Below the pieces are notes generated by a model. It ran no database searches and was not told where the DNA came from. It saw only the letters and a program-made list of their open reading frames with translations. DNA of 64,000 bases from positions 109,917,397 through 109,981,396 of the forward strand of contig CM051456.1 of assembly GCA_028274465.1 (NCBI GenBank), written 5' to 3'. The stretch comes from Plantago ovata (taxonomy: Eukaryota; Streptophyta; Magnoliopsida; Lamiales; Plantaginaceae). Numbering within the stretch: position 1 is the stretch's first letter; each line of letters begins with the position of its first letter. Position numbers and translations under genes: made by a program. This document shows positions 25,470-37,547 of the stretch, one piece after another.

Positions 25470-27060
25470 AGAGGTAGTGTATATATAAATCTTGGAAGAT
25501 TCTATTGGCTGCCTATAAGGGTAAATTGCACTTTGATCCTCTAACTTCCTGTCCCTCACGATTTTGTTCTCGATTTGGCGCACTCTGCGCTCTTGGTTCT
25601 CTATTTTGTATAATTATCCGTATTAGTGCGTGGAGCGCGTGAATTAGGCAATACACAACCTTTTCAGCTTTCAAACTCGTCCAACACACCTCCAAGTCTC
25701 CATAAATCAGGTTCACATCAACTAAATCTCACAAATGGCACGCTCCCAGTTTATATATACACATAAATTAGATGGAATGTCAAAGCAAAAACATAAATCC
25801 ATTTCCTCCTCTTTCCTTTGATACTGCAGCGAGCTTTTCAAACTCCTCTACATCTACAACTTCTCCTTTCTATTTTAGAGGGAAAAGTTCCATGTTTAGG
25901 GGCGCCCATTGCCATCCTCAAGTTCAACCCAACCCATTACATTAAGAAGTATAATAACGTCACTTCGATGAGAAACAAAACGTCACTATGGTCTGCTCAT
26001 GCTTGACGACATTTATGTAATAATAGCCGGCCAAATTTGACACGATACATAGAAACCCACATTTTCTCGACCAACAATAGGGTCATTTAAAGTTTTTTAA
26101 GTAACGCATGGGCCATGGCTATCTTAAAAAATATCGAGCGATGGAGCTATTTGTTGCTAGCTAGCTCGTTTCATTTCACAAAATATATATGAACCTTTAA
26201 AAATGCCGTGCGTCAACCTTTTAAATCTGTGCATAGCATATGAGTTTCGTAATAATGGCCTAGTTTCAATGAATATATCATGCGAGCGAGCGAAGCATCA
26301 AACATGCAATATTTTATAAACGGACAACAACCGAAATTCCACTGCTCAATTGTTACTATGTCTCAAAATTCAAAATTTATTGAAAATACTTTCAGTTAAT
26401 CAATTTACATCTCGCCTGAACTTGTTGAATTTTTCTATTTTCGTTGCTTGAATTTTTTGGTGAAAAGTGAAAACTAAGAAAATAAAACAGAGTAGCAACT
26501 TACATTTTAATTGCACTCTATCCATATTTAAAAACACAAGAATTCTCAGAATGGGATCAAAACGAAAATATGTACTGCAATGAGCAATCCATATATAGGT
26601 AGCATCACTGTCAATATCAAGTTAATCCATTGGCTAAACTATTTATTACAAACATATATGGCACACCACGCGAATGGAAAATAACAGCATGACACCAAAA
26701 AAAATAAAAAAAATAATAATAAACATGACTATATATACAGAAAGACGGCATATATATCTCGATCAATATAGATATGATCAACGCTTTAATTTAATAGCGA
26801 AATTAATAAGATTCCATGATATTAGCGAAAGCAGCAGGTATAAAATTTGATGAAATAATCACCAACAATAATTCAATCGATCGATCGAGCTTCACATTTT
26901 ATCTTCTTTCGCTAATACTTACATAGAAAAGGTAGAAATAGTAGAAAGTGTTAAATATGCATTATAATATTACATATATAAATGAGAAATGCATATATAT
27001 ACATACAAGCTAGGATTTTGATTAAGATGGATCATCGATCGATCGATATATATCATGGAG
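25470..27060. other. Intergenic AT-rich stretch, no gene seen
   Basis: Only short frames without recognisable motifs. Runs of GATCGATC/ATATAT occur at 26878-26892 and 27030-27050. Confidence 0.55.
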
Positions 27061-27069
27061 AAATATATA

Positions 27070-27276
27070 TCAAGTGGACTGAGCAGAACCACGCCATTCC
27101 GCCACGATTTTTCTCATCACACCGCCTCTTCTCGGCGGCACAGAAGCAGGCTTAGCCTTAGCCTTCTGTGCCGCTTCAGTCTGCTGCTGAGAGGCGGAAG
27201 GAGAATCTGTCTGTGGGCCGCCGCCATAGTAACTGTATGCAGCAGGAGTAGTAGTAACCTCAGTCTCACTATTCAT
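27070..27276 (-). CDS. Small 68-aa protein of unknown function
   Basis: ATG at 27276, stop at 27070-27072. The N-terminal half is rich in Thr, Ser, Gln and Tyr (TTTPAAYSYYGGG). A basic PPRRGGVMRKIVAEW segment follows near residues 48-62, probably a short amphipathic helix. A clear TATAAATA lies at 27353-27360, 77 bp before the ATG, which supports a real single-exon gene. The Pro-basic-Gly then hydrophobic/basic layout resembles the middle of the 92-aa protein at 43691-43969, but that could be chance. I do not recognise a named family. Confidence 0.6.
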   Translation of the reverse strand: MNSETEVTTTPAAYSYYGGGPQTDSPSASQQQTEAAQKAKAKPASVPPRRGGVMRKIVAEWRGSAQST

Positions 27277-27352
27277 ACTTTTTTCTCTAGCTAGCTAATT
27301 GAGAACTGAACTGAAGTGGTGTGTGTTTTTGAGCTATAGTGTGGGAGACAGA

Positions 27353-27360
27353 TATTTATA
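27353..27360 (-). promoter_or_regulatory. TATA box for the 68-aa gene
   Basis: TATAAATA on the minus strand, 77 bp upstream of the ATG at 27276. Confidence 0.6.
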
Positions 27361-27929
27361 CTACAAAAAGTAGAGTAGCTACAGCAACTTTGGTCATGGG
27401 TTTAAAAAGATAAGAATTCTTCCGCCACACAACAAACAGATGTACAAATTTACAATTTCTCATTTTCATCATTATTATCAAAATTACGCATATTATTTCA
27501 AAATATTTTATTCCGCATACAAATCAACTTCATTCACCAACTTTTGTCAAGTAATTTCCAATGTCGATGAATTCTCTAAATTTGATTTTTACATGGTTTA
27601 TAAAATAATTTTACATATATATTCGGATGGTGGAGTTTAAGAAAAAAAAAGAATAAAAAACGGAAACATTAATAAATCAATGAGATAGATAAAAAAGAAA
27701 ACAAAAAGAAAAGTGTGAGACAGATGATATATAGATAGTACTATATTTAATTTTAGTTTCTAGTTAAGTCCCCTAAACTTGCTACGAAATTATGCTGCAC
27801 CCCTTGGACTTGACTAAGAGTTGGTGGTACAACTTGTAAATTCCCTGATCTTGGCCTCTTACTAGGAAGATGGACATACTAGACGATGGGGTGTTAAGTA
27901 TTGTTACGGTCATAACGGTTATGGGGTTT

Positions 27930-28078
27930 TTGCTCCTATTTAATACTCCTCTTACATGCTCGGTTGTATTGGTTTAGAGCTTTGTTTCGGTGTGCATTTA
28001 TTATGCACCTTGTCTTGTAATGCTTTGTAACTCTTTTTGTTGCTTAATAAACTTTGGACTTTTTTTATAAAAAAAACT
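27930..28078 (+). mobile_element. Probable LINE 3' tail
   Basis: CTTGTAATGCTTTGTAACTC, then TTGCTTAATAAACTTTGGAC, then a T-run and A-run end at about 28078. This is a common plant LINE 3' UTR pattern. No coding part remains, so it would be strongly 5' truncated. Confidence 0.4.
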
Positions 28079-28269
28079 ATATTTAATCTTCGTGTCTAGA
28101 ATCAATTAGACATTTATAGTGGGGCAGAAAGTAAAAAACTAACCAACAATTATTGACACAGGTGGTAAAAGGTTGGAGTTGAGTAAAATTTCAAGTTCGG
28201 ACGTTATAAACGTAAAAAACACACTTTATTAAAACAACCTGACCGTGCAAGTCGAATTATTAACCTACA

Positions 28270-28378
28270 GTAAATACAGTGGTGGGGGGGGGGGGGGTGG
28301 CGCGGAAGATAGGGACAATTCAGTAATACAGTGGGAGAGGGGGGTGTTGGGTGGCGCGGAAGATAGGGACAATTCAAT
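28270..28378. repeat. 54-bp tandem duplication with a G14 run
   Basis: TGGCGCGGAAGATAGGGACA begins at 28298 and again at 28352. Both copies are preceded by G-rich sequence; the first contains a run of 14 G (28284-28297). Confidence 0.85.
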
Positions 28379-28619
28379 TAGCTGTAAACACCGTGTTTAC
28401 ATGGCATGAATGTATCTAGTCATGTTAACTCACTTGGTGGACGCTAATAGTATACAAGTAATGTGAGAAACAAACAAAAAAATGAGGTGGGATGAGGTGG
28501 GTAAGTAATAAAATAAGAAGATGCTACATGTCCATTTTCCATTAGTTAAACAGTAGCGTTAACAGACAGGTGCACATTAATCCGAAGCGCATGTCTATTC
28601 TATGATAGTGATATTAAAC

Positions 28620-29170
28620 CAAGTGAGGATCGAGTTTAGTATTGTCGATTTTCGTTTGAGTTCGTGAGAAACGATCAAAATATTAGGCTCGAGCTTGAGC
28701 AATACTGTACTATTTATTTTCGAACTCTGATAGTTTGGCTCGAGCTCGACGATCAAAATATTAGGCTCGAGCTTGAGCAATATTGTACTATTTATTTTCG
28801 AGCTCTGATAGTTTGGCTCGAACGAGCTCGAGCCTTAACGAGCTAAACTCATGATAACTTTTTAAAAAACATGTGAAATATGAGATAATATACTAAAATT
28901 AAAGAATTTAAGATTTTATATTACAAATTTACATTCCAAATGGTTTCATAGTCTAAGAAAAGTTAAACATAACAAGTCAAGATGGACTGATGGACTTAAA
29001 ATTCTAGAGTATAGTATGAATATTATGGAGGTATGACGAGCCGAGTATTTATCGACCCAAGCTATATTTGGCTCGTAAACAAAATGAGTTTAAATTTAGG
29101 TTCAAGTTTATTTCGAAAACCTTATAGAACGTGTCGAACACGAGCCTTAATGAGGCGTATATTGATCAAA
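28620..29170. repeat. GAGCTCG-rich non-autonomous element with an internal 78-bp tandem duplication
   Basis: Repeated GGCTCGAGCTTGAGC, CGAACGAGCTCGAGCC and ACGAGCC words match the style of the elements at 13200 and 15550. An almost identical unit starting ACGATCAAAATATTAGGCTC occurs at 28671 and 28749. The paired reading frames at 28595-28846 come from this duplication and are not genes. Confidence 0.5.
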
Positions 29171-29238
29171 ATATTTTCTTCTTCTTCTTCCTCACTTCAT
29201 TAGAATTTTTTATTTTTTATTTTTTATTTTAAAAAGAG

Positions 29239-29499
29239 ATGGTGGAGCTTCCACCGGAGCTCCGGAAGCTCTATTGGAAGCTCCGAGATGGAGCTTCCAT
29301 GGCTAGAATGGAGCTTCCGGCCATTGAAGCTAGCTCTGTTTTCGGAGCTTCCAGATCCGCTGAAGCTCCATTGGAAGTTGTAAGCTTCGATTTGGAGCTT
29401 CCCGGGAGCTCTGGTGGAAGTTCCGAAATGGAGCTTCCAGTCGGAGGGAGGCGGTGGAAGGAATCAGACGGAGGTGGTGGATTTTCATTATTTTATTAA
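29239..29499 (+). repeat. Cluster of GGAGCTTCC/GGAAGCTCC words, incidental 86-codon frame
   Basis: About 210 bp contain six exact GGAGCTTCC, one GGAAGCTCC and several one-mismatch relatives. An open frame from ATG 29239 reads them as recurring MELP/LELP-type peptides and ends at 29499. There is no TATA box or homology, so I call it a repeat rather than a gene. Confidence 0.6.
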
Positions 29500-29748
29500 T
29501 AAACACAAGGATAAATATGGAATTTTATATGGAAATTAATAGAGTTGAGGATAAGGTTTGATTTTGCTATGAGTGAAGGGTAATCTGATGTTTCAATACA
29601 GATTGGACGGTAGTGGCCTTGGACTAAAATCATGTACTACGTACATCGGTTGTGGACAAGAATATAAGAACGGAATATTATTATGAATTTCACACTCTAC
29701 AAAGAAGTCTGTGAAATTCATCACACAATCATTTGGGTATGTTTTGTA

Positions 29749-30061
29749 TTCCCTCTGTTTATTTTATAGGGTGTTTTAGGTATTTTGGCTCTTCCATAAA
29801 TATATGATGTTTTAGATTTATTGTTTTTATTATATTATAATTTCAATATAGCTTCTTTTTTTTACAAACTTTTTATTAAAGTGTACAAGTCTTTTCTGTG
29901 ATAACCAATCAAATAGAGTTGAGATTAGGTAGTGTTGAAATTTTCTATAACAATAATTGTTGGACGAGTAAAAATAAGATAAATCAATCATTTCCTTAAT
30001 ATGTGTGCATTTGACTAAAACATTCAATAAAAATAAAAATAAAAAATAAAAACGTAGGGAG
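29749..30061. mobile_element. Stowaway-like MITE
   Basis: TA at 29747-29748 and 30062-30063. The ends are TTCCCTCTGTTTATTTTATA and AAACGTAGGGAG. It is about 313 bp with no coding potential, and is the full-length relative of the half element at 3937-4042. Confidence 0.75.
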
Positions 30062-30221
30062 TAGTATAAAGAATCTATTTCTCAAATTTTCGAATCATTG
30101 TCTATCATCATGTTAATATTTTTTTTAACGTAAAATATTCAAACTATTCTTACACTATTCCTATAGAAATATTCTACATCATTTTGTGGCTTATACATCC
30201 ACACCTAAACTACATTATATA

Positions 30222-30470
30222 CTCCCTCCGTCCCAGAACAGTTGCACCATTTTGCCATTTTGGGCGTCCCGTTAGAGTTGCACCATTTCATTTCTTTGCC
30301 ATATTTTGGAATGGTATTAATAATTGTATATTGCATCAACATATTTATGTGGCCACAAATCCTCCATAATGTAAAAGTAACCTCCATTATTAATATAACT
30401 CATTATTTAATTTTTTTTCTTATTTTGTGTCCAAAATCAAATGGTGCAACTGATCTTGGAACGGAAGGAG
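30222..30470. mobile_element. Stowaway MITE (CTCCCTCCGTCCC type)
   Basis: TA at 30220-30221 and 30471-30472. The left end is CTCCCTCCGTCCCAGAACAG and the right end TTGGAACGGAAGGAG. It is 249 bp. Internal GTTGCACCATTTTGCCATTT is shared with the elements at 30687-30939 and 48291-48546. Confidence 0.85.
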
Positions 30471-30686
30471 TATGTCTTATTCATCAATCAAACCACACAC
30501 TTCTACTTTATTATTCCAGCTCACTTCTACTACTACTAGTAGTAGCACCACTTATAACTCCAATTCATATTTTTGCCCTACTCATCCAACCAAGAAGAAG
30601 CCAATAGAAAAGGACCCTCCACCACCAACCCCCATTTTGAATGTTTACATTTTTCATACTTAATATGCAGATTCCACATTTATATA

Positions 30687-30939
30687 TTCCAAAACAGTTG
30701 CACTGTTTGTTTTCAAGAATAGAAAATAAATAAAAGAGTTAAATATTACAGTAAGTTATATTGATAGTGGAAGTTGCTTTTACTTTATTGGGAGTTTGTA
30801 ACCATAAAAATGTGTTGATGAAATATAAAATTAATATTAACATGCTCAAATATGGCAAAGAAATGAAATTGTGCAACTCTAACGGTACGACCAAAATGGC
30901 AAAATGGTGCAACTGTTATGTGTTATGGGTCAGAGGGAG
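30687..30939. mobile_element. Stowaway MITE, left-arm copy
   Basis: The right end GTCAGAGGGAG is followed by TA at 30940-30941. The left end is decayed near 30687. It is the inverted counterpart of 48291-48546. Confidence 0.75.
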
Positions 30940-31481
30940 TATATAAGTGTGAAAAGAATCTTAAAGCATATTCTGGGGAAATCTAGCAATGAGATCTGAG
31001 ATATGGTGATGACAGTTTGTGTTCATTCAGGAAATGACAAAATCATGCATAAATACAAGCACGGGTGACCCAGAATATTTGAAAAAAAATATATATAAAT
31101 TTGATCAAAAGAAATAATTAAAGATAAATTGTCAAGATTGAGTTTTCTATTTAGGAAAGATTCTGTCTCCAACTCTCCTTGCCTTAATTGGACTTTTTGT
31201 CCCTCTTCAAAATGCAGGCCAAACAGCCCTACTAAACTTAATACCTTGAGCATTGTTTGCTTAACAAGATCATTTTAACAGTTACAAAAAGTAAATAAAT
31301 AAATAAATACCAGGGCAGGGCGGAGCTAAGTTTTAAGCTTTTTAAACAACCCTAATTAGGGTACAGGACTGGTGATGGAATTCGTCCCTTAAATTTTAAA
31401 CTTTTTTAAACTTCTCAAGTATTTCATCCCAATTCTCAAATCCCAACTCCCAAATTTAGTATTTTTCGCACTCGTTCAATT

Positions 31482-31865
31482 ATTATTTTTTAAACGGCCA
31501 AATATATTAAAAGAAGAGTATAAAAAATGCTCGAATAAATACAAAGAAAATAGAAAAAACAAAGTCATAGGCTTCCTAACCGCTACCTAATGTCAAAGCA
31601 ACAAACACCCGGGCAAAGCTAGAAAAAGCAAGGAGCACTCTCTACAAGGAACAAGAGAGCTAAAAAACAACCAAACTCAAACTAGGTTAAACCAAACGTG
31701 CCTTGAGAAGTAGTAGCAACCAAAGGAGAAAAACAAGAACCCAAGGTACCCGAGAGGCCACAACGGAGGAGATAAACTTCATTCGCCAAGGACGAGCTCA
31801 AAGCCGAAGAGGAACCAACCGCACAAGCAAAAAACGAAGGAGAAGATCAAACAAGGAGTAAGTAA
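31482..31865 (-). mobile_element. LINE 3' fragment, left-arm copy
   Basis: Reverse-complement counterpart of 47365-47755. It includes the tail (minus strand) TTTAATATATTTGGCCGTTT followed by an A-rich end, typical of plant LINE 3' termini. No reverse-transcriptase part is present. Confidence 0.55.
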
Positions 31866-34005
31866 TTTAAAATAATCTCTCTATATTCCATCCAAACGAC
31901 GATTTTCTTATCGCGATGAAAAGTATAATTTATTCCTCACTCCATGTTAAACAAACTCCTCCTTATCGTTCAATATCATTTTAGACTCCGTCACATTGAT
32001 AGATATATTTCAAAAAAACTTATCTAAGATCATGTGCCTTATTCTAGTTGTGTGTTACTGTCACCCGGTCAATTCATCAATTCATAAAGTTGTTCGGAGT
32101 TCGGACCTACTTTAAGAGCCCTACATAGCCATAAACTTTAATGTTAAGTTTAAACTAAACTTCATTCATCATCATTCCATAACATTTGATTAGTACCATA
32201 CATTAATTTCTATATTTTATATTTTTATTGTACGTACCAATCGCGAAACAGAACTCTTTCAAGCCTTTAATTCTCTAAGTTGAAGTTGTAGTTGTGTGAA
32301 AAAATGGATTAGTCCAGCTGATATATGTTTATGTTGTACTAACACGGTGGATTAAAGCATTACAAATCATTATAGGGCCTATACTCTACTAAACACTTCC
32401 CCTAGAAACAGAGCTTAAACCAAACTAACGGACAGCTTATTACACTTCACAGTTCACAGGAACCCTTATTACATAAAGATGTACAACTCGGTGCGCCCTA
32501 GGCAACAGAGGCTCTATTTTTATTCTTTATTTTTTTAACTAAAAAGAGAAAATAATAATATTTAATTTGATTCAGTTCCAGTTAAGTTAATTTCATTAAA
32601 TTAAGCTTTTAGTACATTTTAACCCTATTAAATTTAGTAAAATTATTTTCATCATAATTCACAAAATGATTCTCGGTAATACAATAATATACTAATAAGA
32701 TGCCATGTACTTATTACATGCGGTCAAATTTATATTTTTGTTTTATTTTTTAATTAAATGATGACAGGAGGGTGAATTCCTTATCCACTGAAGTCCAGCA
32801 ACTTATATACTTGGAGTTAATGACATCAATCATGGACGACCAAATAGCTTAGATTAATGAAAATGAAAATTTAAAGATAAAGAGTTCTGGAAAGCTAGAT
32901 TAACCCAGGATTGAGATAGGTTGATAGTACGTAGGTAGCTTCTTAATTTGACCAATTAAGCATCATATCAGCAACTTAGTTATCTGAATTATATAGTACT
33001 AGTAGTATTTCTTCCCAAAGAGAAACATAAAGGCAAATGATCTCTAGACATGTGAAAACATCAACAAAGTTGTGAGAATTAATGGAAAAAGAAGATTGAT
33101 TTGTTGATGCATGTACAAGAAATCAAATGACTTTTTCTTACACTTTGGAATCAATATAAAGGTATTATTGAACGCACTAATGGTCCAAAAGGGAGAGACC
33201 TGGATAGATCATTGACATTACATATAAACATATCTGATGTTTTGGATACATCGAATTTACTTAGTTGCATGTGGTATGCGTGGGTCAACAATTTAACTAA
33301 GAAAGTTATGATCAATTGATGATCAGAAGTCATAACCACAATAATAGTGCTGGACTAATATTAGGCTCAGTTATTTTCGTCAAATTAATTTAAGTTAAGT
33401 TCAAATCAGAGTTCAGTTCAGATATATTAAATTCAGTTCAGTTCAAATTTTTTTAATAGTATTTTATATTACAAGGAAGTTCAGTTCAGATCCATTAACT
33501 TCAGTTCACTTCAGAAGAGAACAAAGCCTTAGTTCATATATATTTATAATTAAGTTTGGTATCGATATATGTTATGTTTCGCGTTATTAAAAAAATGACA
33601 AAGTTCTATATCTTTTGCAATTTTCCTCTCCATTTCATAAATTAAAATAACAAGATTTATAAAATAAAAGAAAACGTCTCAAGTGTTTTAAATTGTCTCC
33701 AAATTCCATGTAATTTCATCTCAATGTAGACATTTTGGTACTTTGTGTTATTTCTTGATATTTTCAACCATGAATCTCTCTATAATTTATTACTCCTATT
33801 AATTTTCTTTCATTATTTATGAATATTGCACGTGATAAATCAGAAGATCACATACGTAATAATAACATTTGCACCAAAAGTTATCCAAACAATTAAACCA
33901 CATCTAATACAATATCAATACCCTCAAACTCATTGATTAGAAACACTTAGACGTTGTGGATTCAGAGTCAAAGGAGAAATCCATTGATTATGTCAAAGTC
34001 TTCCT

Positions 34006-34184
34006 CAGGGCGGAACCCGGGGGCCGGCATGGGCCTCCGCCCCCCAAAAAAATTTTTTTAGAAGGAATATATGATTTTTTAAAAATTTTAAAGGAACTTT
34101 TTACGATTTTTTTACTTTTCGCCCCCCAAACTTTCAAAAAATGATATTCGCCCTCCTTAACAATAATTCCTGATTCCGCCCATG
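34006..34184. mobile_element. Small hAT-like MITE, left-arm copy
   Basis: The ends are CAGGGCGGAACCC and, on the right, GATTCCGCCCATG. It is about 179 bp with a CCCCCCAAAAAAA-rich interior, and is the counterpart of 44928-45109. The flanking target duplication is poorly preserved in this arm. Confidence 0.75.
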
Positions 34185-35143
34185 GTTTTACTATTGAATT
34201 TAACCTTTACCGTGGATGAAGACCTAGCTACATGCAGTGTATTTGGATTGGAGCATTGAAGAAATGATGCAGTGAATTTGGATGGAGTAATTGATTGATG
34301 TGGATGTGATAAAGTATCATCAATTGATCTATATCAAACAAATTGAAGTCTTTGCAAACCTTTTAAAAAACACATTTAATTGGGCCTCTTTTGCTCCTGG
34401 AACATATATATGATGGTGATGTTGTGTGACATGTATGATCCTTTTTTCTTTTCGTCAACCATTGATCACATAACAAAAGATATGACCCCTTTTATGGACC
34501 AATACCACCTGACCCATACAGTATGAAGTTTGGTTTAACTTGCAATTACTCTCCATCCCGCCATGCTTGTTAAATGTAACATTTAATTTTAAACCTAGAT
34601 TAAAGGAAACTTCAATACAATTCCGGTATCAAATGACTTGGTGCACATGGGTACAAGTTTTAGAAAATATACATTTGAACCATAACATGAGTATACAAAT
34701 TCTGTGATATTCATGTAAATGTAAATGAGATATGTGATATTTGATATGAAGGTGAAGGGTAGCTTAATTAACAATTCACACAAGATTCATCACCTGATCA
34801 GGGACTAATGTACAAATGTAAATGTAATGAGTTAATTTAATGCATATAAAACAATAGTAGAAAAGAAAAAAGAATCCAAACTCTTAAGATTTTTTAAACC
34901 AAAAGGAAAATGTTAGTATCAATTGTTAAACACAAAGTCATCAACATGGTGGATAGACAATGATAGTTATCAAGTGATTATATATATTATCAAATGGAAG
35001 TATGGAACACAAAAATGAAAAATGATGATGATACTTGATATTTAATCAAAATCAAGAATCCACTAGTACAAATTTGAAGTTTGAAATACAACAAATACTA
35101 CGAAGTAAGAAACAAAAAGAAGAGTGAAGAATAGATAACAAAT

Positions 35144-35422
35144 TTACTGGTATGGAAACACACCCTTGTTGTTCTTCTTCTTCTTAATCATCATCTTTCC
35201 ATGGTTCTGCTTCATGTATAAGGCCGTGTTTGGATGCCCGGAGTCGATGAAGCAGGAGACGATGGAATCAACAATCGAAAAGAAGATCATTTTCTTTACA
35301 AGTGTGCGTTTCGCCGGGAAAACACTCCCTTTCTTGGGCCTGAACGTCGGAAGAGTCCCAATTGCAGCGACTGGGGAGGAGGCCGAGGATCGGCCTAGCT
35401 TCTGATCAGTTTCTGCCACCAT
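35144..35422 (-). CDS. 92-aa protein of unknown function, left-arm copy
   Basis: ATG at 35420-35422, stop at 35144-35146. The product is identical to the copy at 43691-43969: Ser/Ala-rich N-terminus, FRPKKGSVFPAKRTLVKK basic segment, hydrophobic helix IFFSIVDSIVSCFI at about residues 46-59, and a strongly basic Lys-rich C-terminus (MMIKKKKNNKG). There is no signal peptide; the helix may be amphipathic or membrane-associated (inference). A TATA box lies at 35495-35504 and a GACACGTGTC G-box/ABRE-type palindrome at 35608-35617. The two copies show no substitution over 279 bp by eye although the arms differ by about 2% where compared. Confidence 0.68.
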   Translation of the reverse strand: MVAETDQKLGRSSASSPVAAIGTLPTFRPKKGSVFPAKRTLVKKMIFFSIVDSIVSCFIDSGHPNTALYMKQNHGKMMIKKKKNNKGVFPYQ

Positions 35423-35494
35423 TTTATCTGTATGACTGTATCTGCTCTGTTTTGGAATATGGCCTGTTTTTTGTGCTTTGTTTTTTGAAATGAA

Positions 35495-35504
35495 ATATAT
35501 ATAA
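35495..35504 (-). promoter_or_regulatory. TATA box of the 92-aa gene, left arm
   Basis: TTATATATAT on the minus strand, 73 bp above the ATG. The spacing is 10 bp shorter than in the right arm because the right arm has a 10-bp duplication (AAAACAGAGC). Confidence 0.6.
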
Positions 35505-35607
35505 GGTGCCTAGTTCAGTATAGCACTGAATTAAATATACCAGTGTGAGGAGTATTTTTGTGATACTTAATTCAGAAGCTTGAGGGGAAAGGCTTCTAGA
35601 CCACTCT

Positions 35608-35617
35608 GACACGTGTC
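35608..35617. promoter_or_regulatory. G-box/ABRE-like palindrome, left arm
   Basis: GACACGTGTC contains the CACGTG core bound by plant bZIP and bHLH factors. It lies about 105 bp above the TATA box. An ABA or stress response is inference only. Confidence 0.45.
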
Positions 35618-37547
35618 ATTACATGATAATCTGGGTGATGTAACTCTACTGACGACATAAATTTATGGTTTTTTCCCCTTTTTCTTTTTTCTCATGAATT
35701 ATTTCATCCGACTCCAAATGTTTTATCAGATGTGCAGTGTTTGATCCTATTGTTTGAAATTGTGGAACTGGATACCAGTATAAACATCACAAGATTTACA
35801 CGACTCCTCCTTTCCCCTTGGGTGCAATTGCTCAAACCGATGAGAGAGCATATTTAGCGTGTTCTAAGTTTCGTAGTTATCTATTAGTGAGAGCTGAACT
35901 TAAGCCAACACTGATCTAAATGTGATTTGTAAGGTGGGAACTTGCTAACAATACGAGATTGGGTCGTTAGTAGACAAGTCCCACGTGTATCGATAAGTCG
36001 GAGTTCGATCAAGTAGTTAAAGCTCCGAGATAATAATCTGGGAGAAGAAGGTCTAGATGTGCTTGCTTGACTCTTTGACTAAGTCCGATATTTATAAAAG
36101 GGTTTTTCCTTGTGTGCTTGTGTGCTTTAGTAATCACGATTACTTTTTATGATTTTACCTTGGTAAAGTTTAATCTACACTTAACATTTAACATTTGGGA
36201 GTTTTTGACAGTCCAATGGTGATGAATATCCCTTAGATTGTACTTGTAGTGATGATTGCTCCTGGTCTTCTTCAGTTGACTTCCAATGCGAATGAGAGTG
36301 ATTAGAAACCTGCTACAATGGTCATGGTTGAGTGCCCTAGGGTAGATAATTGTTGTTCCATTAACTTCTGGTCCTTTTAAACTTCCCTTAAAACCTAGAT
36401 ATTGTACCGCCTAATTAATTATGGAGTTCTGGGACATACAGATGGAATATACTTAGTGTATGATTGCAAATGTTTAAAAATAGGCTTTTAAAGTAGAGAA
36501 GTCAAAATTTTAATATTTGATTGATTTGCTAACTTTTACTGTAGTATTAAAAAAAGAAGAAACAAATAACTGTCAAAAGTTGAATTAAAGGGTGATTTTG
36601 ACGGCTAAAAGCAGGTAGTAACATATATGTAATTAAATTATAAGTAAGTAATCATATATTTTGTTCAATCTTTTTAGCAAAATCCACGTCTAAGTCAAAT
36701 ACTACAAATTTTTTTCTACAGCAATTTATGTTTTTTAATTAAAATTCCAAACATCCATAAATTAATTTTGCTTAAATAGAAATAAGTGAAAAGTGCAAAA
36801 CCATTTACATGCAAACAATTAGATTATGTTTAGTATTAGCTTATTAGCTCACGTTCACATTACAGACTAAAATTAGCTAACGCGAGCTCGCCTTCAATGG
36901 TGATGAATGTCACTTTATCAGTTAGCTTGTAAGTTCATTCACTAAATACGTATACTAAAATTAGTTAGATTAGAGCAATTGGCAAAAATGGTTCATAGGT
37001 TTAGTTGTTTTGGCAAATGCAGTATATGGTTTGGTGGTCATGGAAAATGTAGTCCATAAGTTTAAAAGCGTTGGCAATTGTGGTCCAAAGTTTGTAAAAT
37101 TGGCAATTATAGTCCTTTTGCGTTGACTTTACTTATTTGGACGTTTTTCAGCTCCCATGTCATCTATCTAGTGCCACATTGTCATCCATCTAGTTTCAAT
37201 AAAATAATAAAAACTAAATAGTCCATTTAATAATATCAAAAGGCAAAACAAAACCTACACAATTAACCTTCTCTCACTCACCGTCACGCCATTTATCCAA
37301 TTTACTTATGTGTCGTAGAAATTGCAACCGCTCAATGACGCCATCTACACCGGAATTATTTTGGTTGGTTGGGAATACGTTATGATATGTTTATATGTAT
37401 GCATTTGAAGTTTGATTGGATTGATCTTACAAACTGCATTTAATTTTAAAATTCTAATTATAAAATAAACTAATACAATTACTTTTTTAAAATTAAAATC
37501 TAACCAAACTTCGAATGAATACATATAAACATATTATTAATTGTGTG

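Noticed and set aside
31023-31253. Frame starting MLKVLSLVG, seen also at 47976-48269
   Set aside because: Its presence in both arms only reflects the duplication; the ends differ, and there are no domains, TATA box or codon signal.
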